64,000 nt of DNA from Theristus sp. LFF4_11. Its lineage: Eukaryota; Nematoda; Chromadorea; Monhysterida; Xyalidae. Made by a program: the position numbers and the translations under genes. A model generated the notes under the pieces. That model was not told the origin of the DNA and did not search any database. It saw nothing but the letters and a program-made list of their open reading frames with translations. The stretch lies in contig JASANC010001258.1 in the NCBI GenBank assembly GCA_030248135.1, forward strand, positions 147,252 through 211,251, given 5' to 3'. This document shows, piece by piece, positions 12,201-22,070 of this stretch (position 1 is its first letter; each line of letters begins with the position of its first letter).

Positions 12201-14797
12201 GCGCCGCCTCCATCACCGGCTACGTGACCAGAAACGCGGTGGGTGATTTTTGTGACTTTGGTGTTCTATTGTGAGAAACCCTGTTCTCACTGCAATATGT
12301 TGCGTCTGCAAACCAGCAGCTGATTGCTACATTTGCATTCGCCATACTTCCATGAAAAAAAAACACTCGAAAAAACACTGCACTGCATTTTATTGGTCGT
12401 TATAAATACAGTTGCATTTGTAATTTTGTCGAATCAATGAGAATTCGTAACTGTTCTGTGTGTCATAGATGGAAGAAATCGTGGAGCAACGTCTACGCGA
12501 GGGCATGCAGAGATACAAGCCGCCGCAGCGCTCGACCTCTGGCATCCCGGGCACGGAGGATCGCATCGTGTACGACGGCGACGGATTCATGACGAGTCGC
12601 GCGTGGGACATCATCCAGTCAAAGGTGATTGGCTGCATCCGGTGCACACACGACCAATCAGCTCGCTTGGCTGCACACACGGTGCTTTATTTGCTGGTGC
12701 CGGCACCGCGTGCACACCTGTGCTTTCTGGCAACCGTGGTCCATTCGTGACGTTGAGTTTCATGCACTTAACAATGCGTTCACGTGATGCTCTGTAGTCC
12801 TTGCGCAACTGCTAAAAAAACGTCACAGTGTCCTAAATATTTGATTTTGGTTGGTGCACAATGTCAACGTTAGTTCAGTTTACACACGGCCTAGTGGGGA
12901 TACCGTGTGAAATTGTGTGGAAAGCCGCTTATATCGGTAGAAATCAGTGCTTCGACAGCAGTAAACGTCGGTGTTTGTATTTCAATGTTTTGTTTGCCAT
13001 AACAACATCAACCACTTGCAGTGTCTCTCATCTACTCAACATTCACCGAATGCTTGCGTTTGCTGTTGCAGTTCCAGTGCTGCGGCGTCGGCGAGTCGAG
13101 CTACCTCGACTGGGCGAACGTGACACACTACCGCAACAACATGGACGTGCCGGACTCTTGTTGTGTGCAGCCGGCCGATGCGCAGCCGCCGATACACATG
13201 TGCGGCGCCAACGTTAGACTCGACGCGCTCGACGGGCGATCGCCGAACGATATTATTTATGTGGAGGTCAGCGCTGTGTGAGACTCAAAGTGCATTCATG
13301 AAGCAGTATTTAGTGACCGCGTAGCGTAGTTAACACAGGTACGCGTCACCAAATACTGCATCATGAATGCACCTTCAGTGTTTGCTGGTGTGCGTCCACG
13401 TTTACTGTCGAACTCTAAAATTATAGGCAATCAGCTGATTGGTTGGTGGTCACGTGCATGCGTGCGGTCTGTGCAGGCGTACTCCGCGTCCACAGTAATG
13501 CATGCACAGAGAGCGTGCATGCACGTGATCACCAACCAATCAGCTGATTGTCTATAATTTAGAGATCGACATGCTGTGCGGACCATATACCATGCCGTGC
13601 CTTGAGTGTGGTGGAGCATGGAGTGCGTTGCGGACGTTTGCAACACCCGCAGCCGTGCGTCGTCGATTTGCAACAAGCAGCACCGTGTTGCGGCAGCCGC
13701 ACCATGCTGCACCCACCACACCGTCGCTCGCACAGATTTATCGGAGTTTCCGTCTTTTCGTGAAATAAGTGGATGAATAAATATGTGATTCGCCTATTAT
13801 TGACGTCTGAACAACTAAGGGCTTCGTTATGTGTTCGTTCTTAATTTTTTTCCGGTGAAACTAACCACTTAATAGCTTTAATAAGAAACCATCAACAATT
13901 TCTAGGGATGTGTCGCGAAAATAAAAAAATTTGTGGAGACCAATGTGGCGATATTCGGCGGCGTTGTGGCTGCCGTCACCTTTGTGCAGGTCAGTCAAGC
14001 ATAGACGAAAATTTAGATTTTGGAAAAGTCGCTTTTTTAAATCTTCCGCTAGATTTTAAGTGACGTTAGCTGAAATGTTGCATGAAGCCTGTTGTTTTGT
14101 CAAAATAGTGTCACCAACTGACGGGCTCGTTTACAATTGGCTTGGTCTGGTCCCATGTTTGATGAACTGCCGCACTGGGTTTAGTCAACGTGGTGTGTGC
14201 TAGCTGGCAACCAAGTTTTTCAAAGTCATGTGCTGGATTAGGTTGATTTTCGGTGATGCTTTTTGCATGCGGTCGAAAATTGTTGTCATTGTCCGTTCAA
14301 AAAAGGCTCGAATTTTTTTTCTTTTTGAAAGAAATCTTTTTAAATGGATTTTTAATTAATTAAAAAACAAATTTTACCTATCAAAACTGTATTTTCTTGT
14401 GAAAATGCATTTGAGACACTTCCACAGTTCATGACAATTTTTGTGTGCTTAAATTGAGGTTGGAGGGGTAATTTTGTTGAAAGCGTTTGCCAAATTTAAA
14501 GGTTCAAATGACTAATTTAGCTTTGAAAATACAAAATTCTAACTCAGTACGGTTCAAATGCGCCTATCTTTATCTTTGTCAACCATCAGATTTTTCCAAT
14601 TTTTTAAAATAGTTAAGAAATATTTTTTTTTAATTTTGAAAACACCAGACTTTTACTTTTTTTCGAACCCTAGCTAAAAGTGCACCCAGTGTAACTTTTG
14701 TTCGTTGCATTTTCATTTTCAGTTGTGTTTGTTCGTGCTGTCGTGCATGCTGAGTAAGTCGTTGCGTCAGTTTTACGATTCGTTCGACAGCTACTAG
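9287..14797 (+). CDS. Tetraspanin
   Basis: Seven coding exons: 9287-9349, 9804-9992, 12164-12238, 12469-12624, 13072-13266, 13906-13989, 14723-14797. All are phase 0, giving 278 aa. Four membrane segments are visible: residues about 6-28 (KYLLFLFNFIFW), 45-68 (ILISVGSVVAVLGFFGCCGA), 85-105 and 233-258. TM2 ends with GFFGCCGAIRENYCM, the tetraspanin palmitoylation-type Cys cluster. The large extracellular loop carries the family hallmark CCG (FQCCG), then PDSCC and two further Cys, i.e. six cysteines in all. The short C-terminal tail ends FDSFDSY. Family members organise membrane microdomains and partner integrins and receptors. Which tetraspanin this is cannot be told. Intron 2 is long (2.2 kb), and intron 5 carries two inverted-repeat elements. 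The start has a good upstream context (AACAATGG). Confidence 0.9.
13288..13373. mobile_element. Foldback element, GCAGTATTTAGTGAC family, copy 1
   Basis: Arms AAGTGCATTCATGAAGCAGT and its complement enclose a short loop in tetraspanin intron 5. The same arm sequence forms the 137 bp palindrome at 55043-55179. Confidence 0.8.
13413..13564. mobile_element. Foldback MITE, CAATCAGCTGATTG family, copy 2
   Basis: Termini CTCTAAAATTATAG and CTATAATTTAGAG. Sub-terminal GCAATCAGCTGATTGGTTGG appears inverted at the other end, with inner GTGCATGC / GCATGCAC arms. It lies in tetraspanin intron 5, about 40 bp from the previous foldback element. Confidence 0.85.
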
Positions 14798-16924
14798 TGA
14801 AAGAAACGCACGGGTGAATGATGGTACACGCAAATATTGCGCATCTTTTTGCATCGTTTTTTTTCACATTCAGGTAGCTTTTTAATCTGCTGCCTTCCAG
14901 TGTCCTGATTTTTTGTTTGGTCGGTTACTACTATTGCCAATCAGTGTGCTAAATCAAATTTACAGGTGAAGCGTGATTTTGTCTTTTTATGTTTAGCGTG
15001 CGCTTTATAATTTATGCAGTGTTGCCTTTCCCCCTACAGTGGCGCGACGTTTTGAGAGTTTCAGTTTTGCATTTTTTTGGTTGTTCAGTTTTGTGGTGCT
15101 ATGTTTGTGATTGTGATTCTCTTTTTGTTTTTGTTTTTATGTTGAAAATTTTGTAATTCAAGCTTCCTCCAAACATTACTACTTTCGGGTCGATTGCATT
15201 GTCCTTTGGATGATAGTTTTAGCTTCGTTTTGTATGATCGTGTTGCGCTTCATGGTTTTTTTCAATGTTTCACATTCGCTCGATGCTCGTTCCATGGCTG
15301 CGAAAACTTTCAGAAATAAATTCATGGCAGCTACGGGGCAGTTTCTGTTAATTGAGAAAACAAACAATAATAATTTTTTTATTAATAAAAATTGAGGTAC
15401 AATTAATTGAAATAAAGATTTCTGACTCTTAGTTTTCAACTAACCTTTTCAGTTCATCTCATTATGTTTCGCGTGCTGTTTATCGAAAAGCATCCTGAAA
15501 GACTTCGAGGAGTTTTACTACTGAGTGATTTGCCGACCGATCGTCAAAGCAAGGTGGTTATGGTATGCGCTTTACTTCATTCAACTTTTCATCCATTCAG
15601 CATTTTTTCTTTCAGATGTTATGCAGTTTTTACATTGCGTTACAGTTAATTTAGTGATCATTTTAACCATAAAAAGCCTTTTATAATGTTTTCAAGTGTT
15701 CACAAGTAACAATCTCTCAACATTCCAAACTAGCCATGGTTCCAGTCCAGGTTTATCTTGCAGTCGTTTTTGTTGCTGTATTTGCGTTTGTGGATTTGTA
15801 AAATCTTTTTTTAAAGGAAAGAATTTTTCATCCACATATATTGGATGAATAATACCAAGCAATGATTGATGTACTATTGCGGTCCGACGAATTGCGGCCC
15901 GTTAGATTCCGCCCGCCGAATTTTCTGTGGCACGAACCTTCTGGAAGGAATGAGTTTTTTCGCAAATTAGCGCAAATCAATTATCGCAATCGCAAATTAA
16001 AAATCGACTCCAAAAATAAAAAACTAAGCAAAGTTGTTGTGGGTCTGCTATACCAAGCACGTTGGAAACCAATAGTTTCACCGTGGTTTCAAATTTTGTG
16101 GTCATTTTTGGATTCACAGATTACGAAAAATAACTACAGATGATTTGCTATTGCTTGTGCTAGGAATAATTCCCGGGCCGGAATGAGCGGCCCGCAATTG
16201 AACACACGCTTTAAGCAATTCAATAAAACAGGAAAAGTAGCAAACTTCAACTTATTTGGTGCATGCACACATTCCAGTATGATCCATTGTACAGTTCCAC
16301 ACACAGTCGGTGCCGCTTTTTGCACTGTTTTGCGCGTTTCGATTTTTTAGTCAGTCGCGCAGTACATTCCACTGTGACCATAGTATCAATTTTTGAAATG
16401 TTGATTTCTACTCAACCTAACTGAACTTGAATTGTACTTTGTTATTTTTAATTGTTTTCGTTTCGTATCACATTCCGTTAACAACATTATGCAGAAACAG
16501 AAGGCCATCATTAGCGTCACTTGTTGAATCCAACGTCAAGCGAGTCTTCCATTTTCACAAGTTTTTTTTATTTTATTTAGTGATGCCACGTCATGAAAGT
16601 CCCCGCTTTGTGGGCAAGTCTCTGAACAGAGAATTTATGACATCAAGGAATTCTCGTACCCTTGTGGGGATTATAAAAAGCACGGGAATATGTACCATGA
16701 TGTCATAAATATGCAGAGTTGCGTGATGGGGCAGATTTCATGACGTGGCACCTTGTTCCGAAACTTGATTTTTTGTTATGGACCCTTGTCACAGACACAT
16801 TGCGATGACGCAATAACAATTTTGTTGGTTGTAAAATAAAACTTCAAGGTGGTGTCATAACAGCGGAAATACGTTTTTAACGTGCCAAAAAATGAAAAAA
16901 ATAGTAAAAAAAAGACGACAACAA
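14798..16924. other. Intergenic, no gene seen
   Basis: AT-rich spacer between the tetraspanin stop and the stop of the minus-strand Ly-6 gene, so it should hold both 3' UTRs. I see no exon with family resemblance and no clear transposon ends. Confidence 0.5.
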
Positions 16925-17827
16925 CTATCGCAAAGCCAGAAATATGATTGCTATGTTAAGGGCAAAAAATGGCAGGAGTGGTTTCGTTGCCGCAGTCGCA
17001 GCATTGCACAAATCGCGCTCGTTGCAGTAACACACCGTTAAGCCCATGATGTCCTGTGAACGTAATCTTGCTTGTGCTTTCCAAAGAACGATTTGATGTG
17101 TTATAGCAAAAGTTTTTTTTTTCATTTGAAATATTTCGCAACTTTCGCAAAGCATGGCGCTCACCTCACAACCGCTCCGATGCTTCGTCGTCAACGTTGT
17201 TACGTTCAGTTGTTGCAGCGCTTCGATGGTTGGAATGCAACCGTACAGTATGGCCGAATAAAAAAGGCAGCCCGTCAAGGCGGGATCAGTCGCAGACTAG
17301 GAGTTGTCTTTTTCAAAAATGCCAACATAACTCCTAATCATGTGTTCAAGGGAGCAATAATAAACATAATAGCACGAAGAATCAAATAGTCTGAAAAAAC
17401 ACGTCAAATTTGGCACACATGTTGGTTTCTGAACGTCTATTTTTTTCATTCAAATTTCGCGCGTTCCTTGCACCCTGAAAAAAGCTGCCATGTTTACTCG
17501 GTCATCCCGTACTTGAATCCACTTATTCCTTCTATGGATAAGATAAAAAACAAATAAATTGGAAGTAAAGAAAAACTCGAAAATCGTTTTAAACTTGCCA
17601 ATTTCCACCCCGGTTTTGAAACAGAACGACCCAATGCACTGTGACTGTTTGTCGCATTGCGCCATCGTGGCTGTCGAACACTCGTAGCATTTGACCGACC
17701 GTTGTCCCGTGGCGTCGGTGCTGGCTGAAGTTTTCCTTGCACTCCAAACGGCTATGAACACTTTACCAAACGACAACACAAGAAAAGCCGTCCCCGCGTC
17801 ATCACGTTGTGCTGCCGCTGGGAGCAT
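16925..17827 (-). CDS. Ly-6/three-finger GPI-anchored protein
   Basis: Three-exon model on the minus strand: 17827-17609, 17296-17165, 17053-16925 (about 159 aa, all phase 0). The N-terminus has a hydrophobic stretch (TAFLVLSFGKVFIAVW) that could be a signal peptide. KCYEC begins the cysteine pattern of a Ly-6/uPAR fold, followed by QC, CIGSFCF, YGC and SGC. The closing CYCNERDLCN is the hallmark C-terminal finger (CxCxxxxxCN). A hydrophobic tail (LLPFFALNIAIIFLAL) then fits a GPI-attachment signal. Such proteins sit on the outer membrane face, often modulating receptors. The middle exon is unusual: its first about 17 codons are MITE sequence, because a MITE inserted at the original 3' splice site. 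The exon 1 donor (GTGGAA) is weak. Either the model is right or this copy is damaged. Confidence 0.65.
17246..17509. mobile_element. CAGTATGGC MITE at the Ly-6 gene 3' splice site
   Basis: 264 bp, ends CAGTATGGCCGAATAAA and the inverted (mismatched) CGGGATGACCG, with TA duplications at 17244-17245 and 17510-17511. The same element, in opposite orientation, is at 35337-35603. Removing it restores AAG followed by TACGGTTGC at the exon edge. Confidence 0.85.
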
Positions 17828-18294
17828 CAAAAAATTGTTGTGTTTGTGATGGAGCGCTCACAAAAATGCTTGGTAGGCGTCTTGAGTGTTGAACTGCCGG
17901 AGGCTTTGTGAACTTCAGTTTAGGTAAGCAAGTTTAGTTCAACTTTACCTGCAACCCCTGGAGGGGCTGAAGAGAAGTAAACAAAAACAATCAGTGACAC
18001 AACGAAGACACACATCATGTGCACAATGCTTGATCGGCCACGGTTAGAGAGACTGTTCATAATGATTGACATTTTATTTGCTTCAATTGAACTGACGTGT
18101 TTGTGAATTCAAGACAACAGCGAAACTAAATGAAACCATATGCAGGTTCAACGGCTAGACAACAGGTTTCTTCATCATTGCGAAAACACTGAGTCATTAG
18201 AAAAAATCAATTATCGTCAGACAGAAACACTACAAAAAACAACAACAAAATGTCGGTGTGCACTTAGCAACAGAGAACATTTCAGTGTGTCTTT
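17828..18294. other. Intergenic, no gene seen
   Basis: 467 bp between the Ly-6 start codon and the DEG/ENaC stop codon, both on the minus strand. It must contain the Ly-6 promoter and the DEG/ENaC 3' UTR. No specific site is recognised. Confidence 0.5.
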
Positions 18295-21200
18295 TCACAC
18301 GAGGATACTGCTCGCTCTTGGCGACTGGTTTGCGTCTGTCGTCGTTCTCCCATCGACATCAGCAGCAATCAACCGCCGTTGACGCGTGATCTGCTGATTA
18401 GGGTGATGTTGATCGAACGATGATGCAGGCAGACTGAGCCGATGCTGGCGTTGCTGTGGCTGTTGGTGGTGGGCGCTCGACTCAATTGACACTTCCATCG
18501 GTGGCTGCGGGGACACGCTCACGCTGACTGTTGCGTCTGATCAGGGAAGAACGTTATCGACAATCATTACTCAAAACAATAAAAACCAAAGCGCTTTTGG
18601 CGTTCACATGACACAACGTGCTGGAAGGCTTCGAATTGTTCTGTGGTACTTCAGTGTGTCATGTGCATGTCATGACTGGACAGTCTCCACTGAGCAGACC
18701 GTTAGCGCCGGTGACTTCCGTCTTGCGGCTAGCGGCACTGTGCGTGCTGGAGTGTCGACGCCTCCGAATCATCGTCGCCCAGTTGCGCAGTTTCTGTTGC
18801 GCGTTGCTCAGCCACACGGGCACGAGATAGGCAACCATGATGATGCCGTAGTACAGCAGATGCACCTGCACAATGATGCTACGACATGCTGCACACGAAA
18901 AAAACAGTCCAAAACGGGTCCGAAGAGAGACTCCAATAGCGGTCCGAAACCAACTGTGATCCCGGTCCCAAAAATTTGATAAAATTTTATAATAAGCTGA
19001 TGCGGTGCGATATTACCGAAAAAACACCGGTGCAATATAACACGCTTACACATACTTTATACTAGATTTCGAGCCGGTTTGGGATCTTCACGGGACTTAA
19101 TTTCGGACCTCTCTTAGGACCGCTCTTCGAACCCGAACTTTAGGTGCGAGTGAAGCCGAATAAGCGACCAGTGTGATCAGTCTGATGCCAAGCCAAATTG
19201 ACAGCTGTCCACCGATGTTGGACAGGAACACGGTGGATGTGGTCGCCTCCTGTTCGTCGATTTGCGTAAAGTAGAGATTGTCATAGAACAGGTCAACGAT
19301 CATGTAGTCCTCGCTGTAATCCAATTTGTTCATGCCACTTTGCATGCGATCTTTCCAGGCGACCTGGATTTTAGCAAATCATTCGATCCCGCCAAAACTT
19401 GCTGATTTATTGACTTTTTTGAAGAACAGAAAAAAGCACGATTCACAATGATGCGCTTACGTCGTATCCGTAGTTCGATATGCGACTGAAAATGAACTCG
19501 TACACGTAAGACGTGAGCAATAAATGAAAACGCACATGTACACGTAGCCCCTCACAAGAATTTTTTAAACCTACAGAAGGATTTTGAAATACAGGAGGAG
19601 ACGCCGGTGCAAAAACTGCGGGTAGCGCAATAGTGGCTCCTTATGGCCTCAAAAGTATCTTACAATCCTACCTATATGACACGGTCGTCTCATAGGACCA
19701 CTGATCGCACGGCAGCGGGCAGTTGCATTTCTCCTCAATGTTGTAGATGTCCGACAGATATCCCATGTTATTCGCCTGCAGTAACGCCTGCACGCAAACG
19801 GTCGCTTGCATCGGTGTGCACAGATCCTGCAGAAAATCGGGTTTTTTTCGCAAAGTCTGATTTCAACCCTTGAGAATTGAGGTACACCCAAATATCGATC
19901 GGCTTTCACATTTTCATCAATTAACGCGAACCTTTTCATTGAGCACCTCGTACTTTGCGACCGAGCCGATCTGAATGCACATACACGTGCCCTGCGTCAT
20001 CAAGGCGACGCACTCTGTGAAGCAGCCCTCGTACGAGTACGAATCGTAGAACGTGAGACTGCAATGACAGCACGATTTGGCGGGGCAATTGGCCAGGTTA
20101 AAAAGTCATTGGGGGAATTCACTCCGCTAGATTCTTTGGAGCAATAATCAGCTTCAGAAGAGAGTGGATGTTGTTTGTTGAGTAACTGACTTTTTCGAGC
20201 CACAACTGCTGTTGCTTGCGTTCGGCAGTGCCGTCTGTCGAATCGGCTTCATTCGCACGAGCGCGTGTGTGTCCGGAAACACGATCAGTGGACTGGGCAG
20301 TGAGGAACCAGTTTAGTGGAGAAAAGAAACCTTGATGACATGGTGTGTGTTTTGGTGATCATCATTTTGCGTGAATGTTCGTCAGCCAAAATAAACTGGA
20401 TATTCCCAAAAAAACCAAAAAAACGTTTTTGTTTGTGACACCTAACACCAACAAACGCCGTGTCGTCTGGGTGGATGATGTGAATCTGCACGCCGGAGTC
20501 CTGGAAACCGTTGTCTCAAAAGATCTGATTTTTTATTGACGGAAAAAAAGTTCGCAGTTTCTTTTTTTACTCCAATCAGCGTCTTCAGTGCTTCAAAGTC
20601 AGTCCAATAACTTTCAATCGCAAATCAGATTTTTCGAGCAACAGTCCTGATTGGAGTTTATGAATGACTCGGGGTACTCTTCTCCCCAATTGTTGATGTA
20701 GATCCGTAGGCCACCGCTCGGCCCGGGGATTGTTTGTGACTGCACTTTGCTGCGCACCACGAAGCATTTGCCTGCATAGGTTTTAGGTCGATCCTTGGGT
20801 CTTCATATTAGTCTTGGTTTTTTTGTCAACAAAATTTCCCAATCATCAACAAGATATGCAAATAGCGAATCAAATGGGTACAAAAACCATGCCACCGACC
20901 AATGTCCGAGAGAATTTCCTTGCCAAACAGGCAACAATCGAACTCCTCTCCGCGGAACATGCAGGCGCGCAGAAACTTCTTGCACTCGAAGCCGTTCAAC
21001 AAGAAGAAATTGGTCAAACTAAAGTTGCTCTCGTGCAGGTGCATTCGATCAAGGAACTCCTGGTATTTCACCTGCAGTCGTTTCTGGTCCATTCGAATGT
21101 TGTACTGATTGTAGAACAGGTACATGCCCTGGATGGAAACAGCAATCGAGATTGTGAGTTGAATCGGTGATGGCAGCACGCGGCTATTGGGTTCGTCATA

Positions 21201-22070
21201 CATTTTTTACTCAATTTGTACATTGCTGATCGCACGACTTGCTCAAGTGAAGCCAATCAACAAAGCAGAGCAAAAATCGTTTCACTGCGCCGAGAAAATG
21301 GTCCAACAAATTTTTCAGCAAAGTTTCAACATATTTCAGCAAAAGCACATGGTTCTGTGGAACTATTTACCTTTGTGTGAGTGAGGTACTTTGTGAAGAA
21401 ACCATAGTTTTACAGTATCCGCGTTAGTTTACCTTGAACGCGCTGAGCATGTAAGTGAGCAGTTCGTTGCTGATGCCAAGTTGTCGGATCTTGGTAGCAT
21501 TCACGCGCGAATACGTGCAAACGGTGATCAGCGGGAATGCAAGTGAAGAATTCACCTGCATGTGCAATCTTTCTCAGTTTTCTAACGAATCAGCGTAATG
21601 AAATAGCAATTCAAACTCCTTACCTTGTACGTAATTTTGGTGCTTGCGGTCTGGTTGAAAAACGCGTCAAACAGATGGCGAATCTCATTGCCAGCCATGA
21701 AAATCGCGCCGATGCTCAGAACGAGCCAGACAAGTTTTGACAGTTTCGATTTCGCCTTCAGCACGTCGCGGAAGATGCCAACGGACAACGCAAAGTCGAT
21801 AACCTAATAATGGCTTTTTCACGAACCCACTTTATTGTGTTCCACTCTGTTGATTAGCTGAGTTTTCAAATCAGGAGCACATGTTGGTTCGACAAAAAGA
21901 GGTATCCAATCAGTGTGCTATCTCCGCTGGCGTCCAACCTCGCTTCTGCGTGTCGCGTAGACGTGCTTTCGTTTTTCCTGATTTTCTTTCCGATACTCTG
22001 AGATGATGCGCGATTTCAACGATACGCGACTACCAGTCGCGATCGAAGCAATGGAGTCTGAATATGACAT
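18295..22070 (-). CDS. DEG/ENaC-family channel subunit
   Basis: Thirteen minus-strand exons: 22070-21939, 21803-21624, 21555-21433, 21128-20900, 20771-20643, 20514-20442, 20292-20191, 20058-19932, 19826-19672, 19485-19461 (25 bp), 19363-19169, 18865-18700, 18536-18295. Phases are consistent throughout. Family features in order: TM1 (LVWLVLSIGAIFMAG), the post-TM1 motif FPLITVCTYSRVN, the extracellular GPSGGLRIYIN and DSGVQIHIIHP blocks, Cys-rich loops (YEGCFTECV, CMCIQ, CNCPLPC), and the pre-TM2/TM2 block SNIGGQLSIWLG. A Gln/His-rich cytosolic tail follows. The family forms trimeric amiloride-type Na+ channels gated by protons, peptides or touch. Two hallmark residues deviate: the GxS filter reads G-I-R, and the N-terminal HG gating motif reads S-V-G. 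Exon 5 ends inside an 87 bp MITE. The N-terminal exon is the least certain. Confidence 0.88.
20570..20656. mobile_element. 87 bp MITE straddling a DEG/ENaC exon-intron junction
   Basis: Ends CTCCAATCAG and CTGATTGGAG, flanked on both sides by TTTA (20566-20569 and 20657-20660), a clean 4 bp target duplication. The coding exon runs into it, and the splice donor used in the model (GTTGCT, minus strand) lies inside it. Confidence 0.8.
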
